DNA of 28,411 nt from Hofstenia miamia (lineage: Eukaryota; Xenacoelomorpha; Acoela; Hofsteniidae): the NCBI GenBank assembly GCA_900660155.1, contig CABFPE010000170.1, forward strand, positions 982,359-1,010,769, given 5' to 3'. The stretch's first letter is position 1. Each line of letters opens with the position of its first letter. A program made the translations under genes and the position numbers. Of this stretch, positions 1 through 10,166 are shown in pieces. The notes under the pieces are model-generated. The model searched no databases. It saw only the letters and a program-made list of their open reading frames with translations, and had not been told where the DNA came from.

Positions 1-1495
1 GTTGTGTTTTTCGGCTTATGGTTGTTCCTCCAGGTTGGCGCTTCTCTATGCCAGGCTGCCTTTTCGTTTATTCTCGCGTTATTTTCTATCGTCGCTTGTA
101 TGTCCACTGCTTTCCTGATCATCTTTTCCAGTTTGTCGTCTACATTGCACTTAATTTCAAATTGTGCTCTTATATTATCGGACATTCCCTTGCAGATATG
201 TGAAAAGAGATCGTACTTTGAATATTGGCTCTCCCTTGAGCTGAGTGTGACTAGCCTTTTGACCTGCTGTATATAATTGCGGATGTCATCTGTCTTTTTC
301 ATCTTTGTTCCATTTAAAATTATCCGGTATTGGTTCTTAAAACTTTCGTTTCCATAGTATTCTATGAAGTCGCCAATTAACAATTCGTAGTTCGTTTTTG
401 GTTCAGGGTCTAACAATAGGTAGTGCTGTGCTGCCGCTCCTGTTAGATATAGGGGGAATCTTGCCGCTGCTGAGTGTTGGCTCACCTTTCTTTCTGCCAT
501 TGTCAACTCGAACATCTGGAGCCATTCGCAAATGTTGGATTATAGCCATCTACTCTGCCATTGAATTTTGGTAGCATAGCTTTACAGGGGATCATGTCGT
601 TTCCCACCTCCTGGTTTAATATCGAGTTGTTGTATTTCGGTTTCATGTTTTTTGTTGTTGCTTCTTTTCGTAGTTGCGCGGTTATCGCTTCTTTGATTTC
701 CTCAACGAATTTCTTCTTTTCTACCTCATTCTCGTCTTCCGAAGAGTCCTCTGATATGTTGTCATGGAGTGGTGAAGCTCGTAGTTCCCGTTCTTTCCTA
801 CCTATGAACTGAAAATTGTGGGATTGTATTTTATCTTGTTCGTCCTTATTCAGCTGTAATAACCTCAACTTATCCTTTAGTTGAGCTATTTCTTCTTGTC
901 TCAGATCTTTATCTTCGACTAATCGCCTGTTTTCTATTTCCAACAAGTCATGTTGTAAATTTGCTGATTGTTCATTTCTGTTTGTTTCGAGTCGAGTTAT
1001 TTTACTTTTGAGTTGTGAGATCTCTGCAGCTTGTATATCATTATCTTGTATTAGCTGCTGGTTCGTTCTTTCTAATACATCATTCTTATCTTGCAGAAGC
1101 TGGTTTTGTTCCAGAAATCTGCTGTTCGATTCCGTTAATTGTTTTGTAAGTGCCTTGATCTCATTTTGGAACACCTCGCTTTGTTCAATTAATCTGGTAT
1201 CCATATTGATTTGGATGTTCCTGATTGTTTCCGCACTTGCTAATTCGATGTCTTCTATCCTTTTTGTTAGCAGACCAATTTCTTCTCATAGTAATTTCTC
1301 TGTCTCATTATTCTTTCTGAGAATTTCCATAATTTCTGGGGTTCCTGGTTCAGAAGAGGATTCGTGTCTTATTGACTCTGGGGTTTGGGTTGCTTCTGAG
1401 TTCCTTGGATAGGATGACGATCGTGTTGTCATAGGGGTAGTGGTTTTCGGTATCGCCTTCTTTGCGCTTCCTCTCTTGCTTTTATTGTTTGTCAT
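1..1495 (-). pseudogene. gag: LTR-retrotransposon gag gene, partial and broken
   Basis: Gag would form the particle that packages the element's RNA. The reading starts at an ATG at 1495 and runs off the left edge. The N-terminal third is Ser/Thr-rich, then comes a long Gln/Glu/Lys-rich coiled-coil-like region (about 530-1260), then a retrotransposon-type capsid region with CEWLQMFELTMAER and FPLYLTGAAAQHYL (about 400-530) that stays open to base 1. Two lesions are visible: an in-frame TGA at 1286-1288, with the same frame continuing open on both sides, and a one-base frameshift near 531, where the capsid frame takes over. The capsid style, together with the adjacent primer site, fits Ty3/gypsy (Metaviridae-like) elements, which is inference. 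Protease, reverse transcriptase and integrase would lie outside the window. Not active as read. Confidence 0.75.
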
Positions 1496-1700
1496 GTTTC
1501 TTGATGTCGTAGTGGCTTTCCAGTTTGGTTACGATTCAAGAGTCCAGTTTGCACTTGTTGCGATTGAAGTTTTCTGCCTTTGCTGACTTTGTATTTTTCT
1601 GTTTGCTGCTCTGTTGCTTCCTTTTCACTTTTCTTTGAGTTGTTTCAGTGTCTTTCAAAGAGTATCACTGCATTGTTTCCTCTCCGTTGACGTTGTTCTT

Positions 1701-1717
1701 ATTTGTCATAGTCGCCA
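1701..1717 (-). other. Primer-binding site of LTR retrotransposon
   Basis: Read on the minus strand, the sequence directly after a TGTTACA terminus is TGGCGACTATGAC. TGG immediately after an LTR 3' end is the hallmark of a tRNA primer site, and TGGCGAC resembles the tRNA-Arg type site reported for 412/mdg1-like gypsy elements. The gag ATG lies about 205 bases downstream. The exact tRNA is inferred from memory, not searched. Confidence 0.6.
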
Positions 1718-2482
1718 TGTAACATCCTCCACCTGGCCTATTTGCGCCGTGTATTATTACTGATAAATATCACTCGGTAAATTGCGGGTGAGGTGTTACA
1801 AAGTTATTGAACCGTCAGACTTTTCCTCTCTAACTAACTAGCTATGTTAATTAAGTAATTGAGTATTGACCATCACTGTTTAGGTGACGGAGCCGTATGA
1901 CGTTTCCTCTTCAGTTCTTCTGTTGGGCTACTGCCCAAAGCCGATCTCCACAAGGCAGTTCCTCTCCTTCATGAATGATGATCACTCCACGGCACCATCT
2001 CAGCTCAACTGGGATTAATTATGTGTACCTTACCTTAACTCAGTGCATGCACTCATGTCAAGTTGTAACTGACTTAAACTCAATTTTGTAAAGTGTTTGT
2101 TATTTTGATTCAGTAAAGCAACCGGGCATTGACACTAACTGCATTTACATATATTAAAACAGCCATTACCGTAAAACTATCGGCTTAGTAATTTAAATAA
2201 TAACACTGCAGTTCCCTATACTTACATTTAATAAAACTACATGTAAGGCCATTTATCAGGTCGATTATAGTCAAGTCTCCTAGTGTTAAGAAATATATAT
2301 ATATATCCCTAGGTGTTGACTATCCAGTCATTTCAAGCAGTAATTATTTTATACATGTATCGATCGATAGTCAGACTAGGCGAGAATCGAAAAACTCCTA
2401 ACCCTAACATAAGTGCGGTTTCGTGACTGGCACAAGGACCCTTCGAATCGATCCCGTGATGGAATCCAGCCACTACTCGACA
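1718..2482 (-). mobile_element. Candidate 5' LTR of the gypsy-like element
   Basis: The 3' end (1718, minus-strand ...GGATGTTACA) is well supported because the primer site abuts it. The 5' end is a guess: TGTCGAGTAGTGG at 2482 gives a TG...CA element of about 765 bp, a common gypsy LTR size. The block is less AT-rich than the DNA beyond 2500, and it contains a TATATATATA stretch near 2295-2305 that could be a promoter. A competing reading is a very short LTR of 83 bp (1718-1800), bounded by TGTAACACC and TGTTACA. The second LTR is outside the window, so the boundary cannot be proved here. Confidence 0.42.
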
Positions 2483-2484
2483 CA

Positions 2485-3737
2485 ACTTGCCTAGCTGCAC
2501 ATTTTATTAAATAATCAAACCAGATAAGAGTAGAATGAAAATAAAATAAACTCCGAAGAATTTATTGTTCATCAAATTTCTGGTTAGTTCAAAGCTATTT
2601 ATAAAAATTTTCCAAAAGTACCTGCTGATTTTGAATTTTAAATAATTCGTCTGCCAATATGGCTGTTCCTTCGTAAGCGTAATTTCGCTCAATATAATTT
2701 GTCAAATGTTACTTGATCGGCTAACAAGTTTTTCTTAATTTGAACAATATTATGGCTTAGTTGCATTGTACAAAGTAACTAAGATAATTAACTAAATTTT
2801 ACAATCAATTCTAATTATTATTAATCATTCGACATTATTCCTCGCTTGCAGCTTAGTTGCTTTGGATGATGCTACAATTGTACATGTAAATTATATATAT
2901 GCTTTTGATTAAAACTAAATTATGAACTATTAAAAGTCAAAATGTTTTAATTACTTTTGCAATTCATTGAATTGACTAATGAGAATTATTTAGATGCAAT
3001 AATTTTTTTAACTAACAATGTGAATTATGAGTGTAGAATTGATTATAGATGTTTTGCTATTAAATTTGTATCCCACTACATGCATTTTTAAGTTTATACG
3101 TTCAGAGCAAGTGCATATTTCATTTTATCTCTTTACATCATGCATGATTAAACTAAATTATATACATTTTTGGTTTACAAATCTATTCACATTTAGGTTT
3201 TGTTTCCACACACACACACTTTTTTGATTAAAACTAAAATACAAATGTTATTTAAAACTTAAATTGTTTTTTAATCACTTTTGTTTAACCTGCAACTGGT
3301 TGAAAGGAAATATTTGTATATAATAGCTTTTAGTTAGTTGCTTTTGTTTCATTGTTACAATTGACTTACTAGAATTATTTTGACAATAATTTTTTAACTA
3401 ATGTTGTGAATTATGAAGTTAAATTGATTATAAATGTTTTGCTATTGAATTTAACGTGTATCTCACTAAACACATTTCAAGTTTATACATTTAGATCAAA
3501 TGAAGAATTGTGACTAATTTTGTGATACAAAACATTGGAGGAGAAATATCATTGCATGTAAACATTTTAGGAGGCGAATTTCAGTTTTATACATAACCCT
3601 CTTTCCGAGAATGTAGGTTGCTTTTACTATGTATTACACATGGAGCGAAATTGTAGTCTTTGCGTGTTTGTGCCTTTATACAAAAAACATGGAAAATTTT
3701 TATGGAAAATAGTCATTAGCATGATATTACAAAATGT
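2485..3737. repeat. AT-rich intergenic DNA with a diverged tandem duplication
   Basis: No credible gene is seen. About 2902-3112 and 3222-3503 are diverged direct copies. Both start with TTTGATTAAAACTAAA and share, in order, an AATTGACT..AGAATTATTT segment, an ACTAA..TGTGAATTATGA segment, TTTTGCTATT and AAGTTTATAC. The second copy carries about 70 extra bases. A short (CA)n run lies at about 3209-3218. The duplication sits just left of the direct repeat that bounds the next gene block. Confidence 0.5.
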
Positions 3738-4255
3738 GTTATAAAAAAACATTATATGATAAACGTGTTAATAGTATATATTGACAAAAATGAAATGCGG
3801 TTTTCCCAAATTACATTGTTTGTGCAATCATCTGAAATTATTAACAAAATGAAAGTTGTCATATAAAACCAAAAAATGTATGTAAACTAAATTGGCCCTA
3901 ACATGTAAGTGAATCACCACAAAATCAATTAAAAACTGAGAGGAATCACTAATTGATATCCATTAGTAGACCCACTTAAAAATATCAAGTATGTGACATC
4001 ACTGAAAATCCATTAGCGAGAAACAGTGTAAACTAAATTGTTGGCCCCAACATGAATCATTCATAAGCAAACCCATTTTAAAAACTCAATTAGCAATAAC
4101 TGTCAAATATGCATTAACACTTTTACCCCAACCTTTCAAAAAATGCATTAGTGAGCTGTGAATTCCATTAGTGAGCTGTCAATCAACGTTTGTTAAGTAG
4201 GTGAGTCATTAAAACCACTCCTCCAATATTGATGAATCAGCAGAGGACAAAAGGA
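3738..4255. repeat. Left direct repeat flanking the Polinton-like gene block
   Basis: This segment has a diverged copy in the same orientation at 11411-11852. Shared blocks in order include ATATGATAAA, TTTCCCAAATTACATTGT, TCATATAAAACCAAAAAA, AACTGTCAAATATGCATTAA, AAAAATGCATTAGTGAGCTG and GGTGAGTCA. This copy has an extra insert around 3900-4040. Its right end overlaps the 3' end of the minus-strand gene that stops at 4209, so the repeat covers the gene's tail plus its downstream region. It may be a terminal repeat of a mobile element or the trace of a tandem duplication. Confidence 0.7.
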
Positions 4256-5684
4256 GTTGCTTCATCTCATAGGACTGTGTTGCTAATTTCTGTAAATGAT
4301 TCCACCCTTGTTCCATACATTGTTTGCCAGTATATATCTTGCATGTTAATAATTTGTCCACGCTACTTGTTGCCACACAAACACCAGATGGAATTTGTTC
4401 GACTTTGCATATAGTATAACTTGTAGACGGATTAGGTTGCACACTGTGGACCTTTCTTGAAATCGCTTTGATATCCAGACTACCAATGATGGGAATGTAA
4501 TTTTGAGTGTCATAAGCTTTAAATTTAATTTTGTCTGATTGGTTCAGGGAAGTAATGTTTGGTTCTGATACTCTGTTGCACTTAATCTCATGTTTTGATA
4601 AATTTTCTCTTGTTGTAAACCCAGATAAACATTTTGGGCAAAAGAAATCATGGTTTCTATTTTTAAAAAACCGGAGACACGCATTCAAATTTGTAATTGC
4701 TAAATAATGACTCTTTTCATCTTCTTCAATTAGTAATAAATTGACTGTCTTCTGATGGTGACATGGAGACATATATGCTGGCACAAGACATTGTTCATTT
4801 AGTGCATACACATTGACATTTATCAAATTCCACATCTCAAAAATGCATACATCATTAATTGACAGTGGGAATGTCAATCCGGAATATTTTAACTTGGGAA
4901 GAAATTTTTTCATTCATATTATTTGACATCATGCTTTAATTTCAGGGTGGAGACATGCTAATACAGAGTAGACAAAACATAGGTTTGATTGTCCGGTTTT
5001 CAGGTTTACCAAGAATTTGTTTCTTTTTAGATAGTCAGGCAATGGAATGTAAGATCCTCCACAACTTGGGCGATATTTGGATACTCGTAGACTAACTCTA
5101 TTTATTCTTTTTAAAATAAATCTGCTCCCATTTGTTGCATAAACACAAATAAAACTGGCAATTTCATTGACTAGGTTGGAGAAATTACATTCACTTAGAC
5201 CTGATCAGAAAACTGGAATGAGATGTGATGTTGGATGGAGAATGGCAACCTTTTCCTCATTATTTTCCACAAGCTTCACCATTTCCACCTCACAAGTTAG
5301 GTAAATTTTTGCGGAATAATGCATAGAAACCTCATTTGAAATTATCTCATGTATTGGCTTGTAATGGTTTGAGAACGCCTCATAAACATCAATTGAATTA
5401 AGATGGTCAGATAAATAATTTGAGAAAGCACCTCAACATGCATTCTCTGATCTTTGTATGGTAAATTCATGGTTATTGTTGGTGTTCAAAGTTGAAGTTG
5501 ACGGAATCTCATTTGGATGGTTTTTATCAATATGGTTCTAAAGCAATGGTTTACTTCCAAAATAAGTCTTGCAAAACAAACAAAAATTAACTGATGTTCA
5601 CTTATGTCTCGTGTGAAGGTGTGACCTCACTTGTTTTGGGCGGGGGCTTGCGTATGTGCACAAACTGCAGAAATATTGGGACAT
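4209..5684 (-). pseudogene. Zinc-finger protein like the N-terminal part of Polinton-type family-B DNA polymerase, with six in-frame stops
   Basis: The frame is one uninterrupted 492-codon register from the ATG at 5684. Near the N-terminus are two C2H2 fingers (CSLC...H at about residues 6-27; CLFC...H at about 35-56). A central region follows with SLRVSKYRPSCGGSYIPLP (about 198-216) and LKYSGLTFPLS (about 265-275), then a CPKC...H...C zinc site (about 349-369), then a segment IPIIGSLDIKAI that aligns by eye with the exonuclease I motif (DxE) of polymerases carried by Polintons/Mavericks and related elements. The reading stops at 4209 before any polymerase domain. Six stop codons interrupt the frame: TGA at 5598-5600, 5433-5435, 5205-5207, 4929-4931 and 4914-4916, and TAG at 5538-5540. 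There is no frameshift. The exonuclease position reads DIK rather than DxE. Domain order and wording match the family; the assignment is from memory. Probably dead, unless TGA is recoded. Confidence 0.72.
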
Positions 5685-6757
5685 TGTCTTTGGTCTAAAT
5701 AGACCATGTATTAGTAAAACTCAGAAAATATTGATTGAAAAAAATTTAAAACACAGAAACAATAATTTAGATTTTAACATAAACACAAGTCATATTTTCA
5801 AACATGGAATAATTTTGTTTTTGACACGCATTTGAATTTTAAAATATATAAACCAGGAAGAGAAAAAATATGCATAAACACGGTATAGAGGGAAAATAGC
5901 AATACATTATAATCAGTAAGTTAGATAATGCATGCATTATTTAAACAAATTTATGTTTAACTAAATAAATAACATCTCATAATTACCCTCAAAAAACCAG
6001 GGTGTTAGATAAAAAATTGACAGTGTAATGTAAAATAGATATTTATGCATGCACATGTAATATTAAACACTATCAATAATGATAACTCTCTCATTAATTA
6101 CATTTAAAAGAGAGAGATGAGAATCTTATAGCATGTTAACTTAATTAAACCGCAAAGAGGAGACACGTAATGTTCTATCATAAATGGAAAGTATAAATTG
6201 ACATTTTAACAAAATAAATTGAGTATTCACCCAAATGCATTATTTAAAATAAAATTAAATTAAGTGATAACACCTCGTATTTTTTAAAACTCTTTTAAAT
6301 AAAATTACATTTAACTAAATAAATAACATCTCAATCACCCTAAAAAACCGGGGTGTTAGATAAAAAAATTGACAGTGTAATGTAAAATAGATATTTATGC
6401 AGGCAACAGTAAAAATAAACAATCAATAAAAATTCTGATAATACACACGCATGTTTAAACAAAATTACATTTTAACAAATAAACAAGTGTTAACATTTTG
6501 TAAGAGTGTGGATTTAGAACATTAATTAAAAATCAGTAAATGTTTTCAACAAAATTGTGAATGTGTTTTATTTTTAAAAAATGAATAATGGCTAGGAAAT
6601 AGACCTGTGACAATTAAAATAAAAGCTTTCAAAATTAAAAAAACATTGACAACAGTATTGGATTATTTAAACTGTAAAAACTCTATTGTGTTTTTTTAAA
6701 ACTGTAAAAGATGGCAAAAACAATTTTCAAAATAAGAAAAACATGCTATAATGGCAC
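5685..6757. repeat. AT-rich spacer with a diverged direct repeat pair
   Basis: No gene is seen. Two copies, about 5938-6066 and 6292-6422, share AACTAAATAAATAACATCTC, a GGGTGTTAGATAAAAAA block, TTGACAGTGTAATGTAAAAT and AGATATTTATGCA, spaced about 355 bases apart. A partial third copy begins near 6458 (ACATTTTAACAAATAAAC). The spacer separates two minus-strand genes and could hold promoters or an origin-like region, but nothing in it proves that. Confidence 0.55.
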
Positions 6758-6762
6758 TCACA

Positions 6763-6918
6763 TGTTTGAAGCATTTTCAGGCATCACAGTTTTTTGAGTT
6801 GATGATGTAGCTGTTTGCTTGACATCACTGGACCCGGTTTGGTTGTTGTAACTAGTCATCATCTGATTGATCTGGTTCCCAAAATTTTGTGACCACTTGT
6901 CAAAATTTTCTTGTTCTT
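6763..6918 (-). CDS. Exon of a spliced hypothetical gene
   Basis: The open frame is hydrophilic and Gln/Asn/Ser/Thr-rich, with core QENFDKWSQNFGNQINQMM, and ends in a strong splice-donor-like ACAT|GTGAGTGCC. The 5' boundary is uncertain; CCCAAAAG before GAACAAGAA is one possible acceptor. It is likely part of the same transcription unit as the exon at 7263-7470, but the two do not join in phase directly, so another exon or a lesion may lie between them. No family recognised. Confidence 0.4.
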
Positions 6919-7262
6919 GTTCTTTTGGGATATTATTGAATATAAAAAAAATTTGATTAATACAAAAATCATTACAAATTTTTATATTAAAATATAATTC
7001 ATAACATAAAAAAATATTTTGTTTTAATAATACACAAATGTATTTTAGATAAACAGAAATTTCTGATTCGTTTTTATAAAAGGTTGGCACTGATAAAAAT
7101 GTAAATTACATATTGTGAAATATTATAACAAATTGCAATGTAAAAAAACTTAATTTCTTAGATGAATAATACATGTTTTAGGTGAGGCAGTGAAAACATT
7201 AAATACAAACCATTGTATAATAAAAATTCTTAGATAATATAGTTTACAAAAGAATGTCTTAC

Positions 7263-7470
7263 ATGGTTTCATCAAAGCTAATTTCTGAGTTGCTTTTATA
7301 AAGGGTTTCTTCTATGATTTTCTCATATTTGGCATTCCAGCCAGAGAGAAATTCGGAAACATTGACAGAAATTTTAAAGTACGTTGAAAACAAACTGCTT
7401 CTAACCAAAGTTGAAATGAGAATAGAATTCGATTTTGCCCAGGGTTTATCACAATTGGCTGGAACCCAAA
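7263..7470 (-). CDS. Exon of a spliced hypothetical gene
   Basis: This is a 208-nt open segment between an acceptor-like ATATCTCAG and a donor-like AT|GTAAGAC. The peptide begins WVPANCDKPWAKSNS and continues through SEFLSGWNAKYEKIIEE to NSEISFDET. The balanced amino-acid use and the two good splice signals argue that it is real. Its tail (CTTTATAAAAGC..CTCAGAAATT) is echoed at about 7040-7090 (CTTTTATAAAAAC..TCAGAAATT), which suggests an internal exon duplication. No family recognised; it lies inside the direct-repeat-flanked block. Confidence 0.42.
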
Positions 7471-7909
7471 CTGAGATATCCAATTACTGAGGGCCCAAGT
7501 GTTAATGTATTTCTGATAGATTTACATAGAACCCTTTTAACAAATTGACAGGTTCTCTGGGAAAAAGCTTTTAAAATGTTTTTTGTTTATTTTGGGAGGA
7601 GAAGTTTAAATCTAAAAGGCTTTTAAAATGTCGAATTTTCAGATGATTGACAATACTAGGGTGTATTTGCAAAAAGACTTTGCACTAGATTTTCTTAAAA
7701 ATCTAAATTTAACATGCTCAAAATTTACATGTCATTGTTTGAGTTTTTGTAAATAAACAATTTTCAAATTTTTTGAACATACAATAAACCCATGGTATTA
7801 CTAATATTATTACCATATATAAACATTTTAAATTAGCCTATAGCAAGTCTTGCAGGTCTATATAAATCTAAATATATTTTAAACAAATATTCACAATTTT
7901 GTTTTAGAG

Positions 7910-8335
7910 ATGATATCAAATATGTTTGACAGTGTTTTACAGAATTTTTCAATCATTGAACACAAGATGTGTGTTTTGCAAAATATTGATAAGCTCGTGA
8001 ATTATGAAGACATACCACTCCCAAACAACAAGGTGTTGCATGTTCTGTTTCAACCTTCGGAGGGACAGAGTATGTGTGATAGTTGCTTTGGCCTTGATGT
8101 TTGTACAATTGATATGTCAAAGTTGGAATGGATATGTGGTGAAAATCTCCCATATACATTTGCTGCGGTGCAAGTATTAAAAGCAAAAACAGATAAAATA
8201 TATAAAGATGGGTTTCCAATAGACATTGTAATCCATAAAATTTTTACATTGATAGAGGATGAAGAAGACAGGTGTGTAAAAATCTCTTTAAGCCATGGAC
8301 ATTCATTAGAGTACTCTATATTAACTTGTAAATAA
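7910..8335 (+). CDS. Hypothetical 141-residue protein
   Basis: This is an intact reading frame with no lesion, unusual in this block. The ATG follows TTTTGTTTTAG directly, which looks like a splice acceptor with a polypyrimidine tract, so a 5' non-coding exon is likely. The stop codon TAA overlaps an AATAAA poly(A) signal (TGTAAATAAATG). The protein is soluble, acidic and mildly Cys-containing, with CDSCFGLDVC near residues 56-65 and an acidic LIEDEEDRC near 114-122. There is no signal peptide or membrane segment. I do not recognise a family. Compact 3' ends like this are typical of viral-like or Polinton-like genes, which is weak support for belonging to the surrounding element. Confidence 0.55.
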   Translation: MISNMFDSVLQNFSIIEHKMCVLQNIDKLVNYEDIPLPNNKVLHVLFQPSEGQSMCDSCFGLDVCTIDMSKLEWICGENLPYTFAAVQVLKAKTDKIYKDGFPIDIVIHKIFTLIEDEEDRCVKISLSHGHSLEYSILTCK

Positions 8336-8850
8336 ATGTATATAGTTATTTTATATTTTTATACACAAAATGTACTAGCATTTACATGATATAATTAATT
8401 AAACTTAAAAATTGTTGAACATATATAAACACATATCTTAATTACTTTTTGTCTAAAATTAACACGGTTAACAGTTAAATTATTTGATTAATTCAAGCTA
8501 AAACATTAACAAATATGTATAACTAACCAGTCTTAAATACTTTTTGTCTAAAATTAGCATGGGTTATCAGCTAAAATTTTTGTTAATTCGAGTTAAAACA
8601 TTGGCAAATTTATATAACCTATACATATCCCATATTTTTTGTTTAAAAAATATTATGGGTGAACTATGTGATGTATTACACTAGCGCCAACTAGTGGAAT
8701 TTAAAACCATTTTTAGCGAAAAATTATTGGATTCCAGCCTTAAGATCTTCTAACTTTTATTTGATCTTGATTTTTCTTGATTTTTATTGGCTACCCAATT
8801 TTCAGAGATAAAGCCCTAATATCTTTTTGAAAAATTATTAAACAATTAAA
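8336..8850. repeat. AT-rich spacer with a 95-bp tandem duplication
   Basis: The copies at about 8437-8524 and 8532-8619 share ACTTTTTGTCTAAAATTA and a TAAAACATT..CAAAT..TATAAC tail, and differ by scattered substitutions (roughly 80% identity by eye). No gene is seen between the two plus-strand genes. Confidence 0.65.
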
Positions 8851-9193
8851 AATCAGTAATAAACTATTTAAAAACAACGGTTGATGAAGATGTATATAGA
8901 AGGGGGAAACTGCTAAAAACCTTAGAAGACATTGCTGACAATCCTGATGTAACTGCATTTCCCCACACAATCTCCAAATAGGGAAATGGCGAGATATAAA
9001 AGATATGATTGTAATGCAAACGAAGTATGGCTGTGTGATAAAAGTAAAAATTAACTGAAATGAGTATTTTTATTTCCCTTGTTGCTACACATGTCATATT
9101 ACCGATGAAGATATTCCTCTCATGGTTGCAGGCAAAGTGACAAGAACATCATCAGCTGGAGGAGGACATTTTGCTAGACTATCATTTGTTTAA
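8851..9193 (+). pseudogene. Degenerate plus-strand relative of the small gene at 10752-11287
   Basis: There are two coding-like blocks in different frames. 8851-8981 reads through RRGKLLKTLEDIADNPDVTA to a TAG. A second frame, from about 8985, reads KWRDIKDMIVMQTKYGCVI, hits an in-frame TGA at about 9053-9055, then continues NEYFYFPCC ... ITDEDIPLMVAGKV ... GGGHFARLSFV to a TAA at 9191-9193. The KYG-V-IKVKI / NEYFYF pattern parallels RYGIVVKIKLDNGFYYFLPK in the minus-strand gene near 10900, and both end in a short hydrophobic strand after a Gly-rich patch. I read it as a diverged paralogue broken by at least one frameshift and one stop. Function unknown. Confidence 0.45.
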
Positions 9194-10166
9194 TGTAAGA
9201 AAATGTATATATATTTTACCTTTTCCACCTGTGTTTTATTTTTGAAACATGTAGAATACTAGATGCTATTATTATTTTAACTTCATCATTTATTTTTAAA
9301 CCAGATGGTTTATGTAACTAGAACCAGAACATTATACATATAGATTGTTTTTTGCTAAATTATGCAAATTAACTATGTTTAATGTAGGGTCTCTCTTTTA
9401 TTACAAGTTGTAATAGCAGTGGTAAAATAGTAAAAACATTTGGTTTTCGCAAAACACATGTTATTGGTTTCAAACTCTAGGGAAAAATCAGTGAATTAGA
9501 ATTTATTGTAGATTAGCAATGATAAATGTTACATGTAATTTCAGCTTAATTTAAATTAAATATTTATTAAGATCTTTTTTTAAAAAACAAAAAACCTTTT
9601 ATACATATTACAATTTTCAATATCATCATAAAGATGGTAAATTCGAGTTTTTCATGAAAATATGTTAAAATTAACACTTGCTTAAATTACAAGATCAATT
9701 ATATCTAATGTGTTTATTACAAACTGGATTATTTATCATTTTGCTTAAAATATAAAAACAAAAATGGAGTAAATATAAATTTATAGAAGAAATATTATTA
9801 TTAACAATACAATTTTAATCAAAAATAGAAGGTTACCATGAATATAAACACTGGTTTGAGAAATATTTTTCCAAACAAATAATACATGATAATAGTTGAA
9901 AATATAAAAATTAATTTTTTAAAAATTATTTATCATTATTATTAAAACGATTAAAATATAGCAAATATTAAAAACATTGATATCAAAATTATTATTTTTT
10001 GACAATGATGAGTAGAACGAATTTGCATGTATGGTTTTCATTCAAATGGAAAACTTTACCAAAAATTTGCATTAATTTTATTCAATTACTTTTGTGTTTT
10101 ATATTGATTACAGAAATATTTATCACTCTCTCTGTAGTTTTCTATTTGGATAGTTGGTTGTTAGTC
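9194..10166. other. Very AT-rich spacer, no gene
   Basis: About 970 bases of low-complexity A/T-rich DNA. The only structural hint is a splice-acceptor-like TTATATTGATTACAG ending near 10112, about 54 bases before the ATG of the next gene, which suggests a 5' intron for that gene. Confidence 0.5.

Noticed and set aside
4..1412. Plus-strand open frames over the gag region
   Set aside because: They are antisense shadows of the minus-strand gag, whose capsid-like wording is clear.
1718..1800. An 83-bp LTR bounded by TGTAACACC and TGTTACA
   Set aside because: Kept only as an alternative; it would have no room for promoter and poly(A) functions, and the longer TG...CA unit to 2482 is more usual.
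2395..2405. AACCCTAAC as a telomere remnant
   Set aside because: A single copy in the candidate LTR; too short to mean anything on its own.
3209..3218. CACACACACA microsatellite
   Set aside because: Only five units; background level.
7953..8219. Minus-strand 88-codon frame
   Set aside because: Antisense of the intact plus-strand gene at 7910-8335; composition not protein-like.
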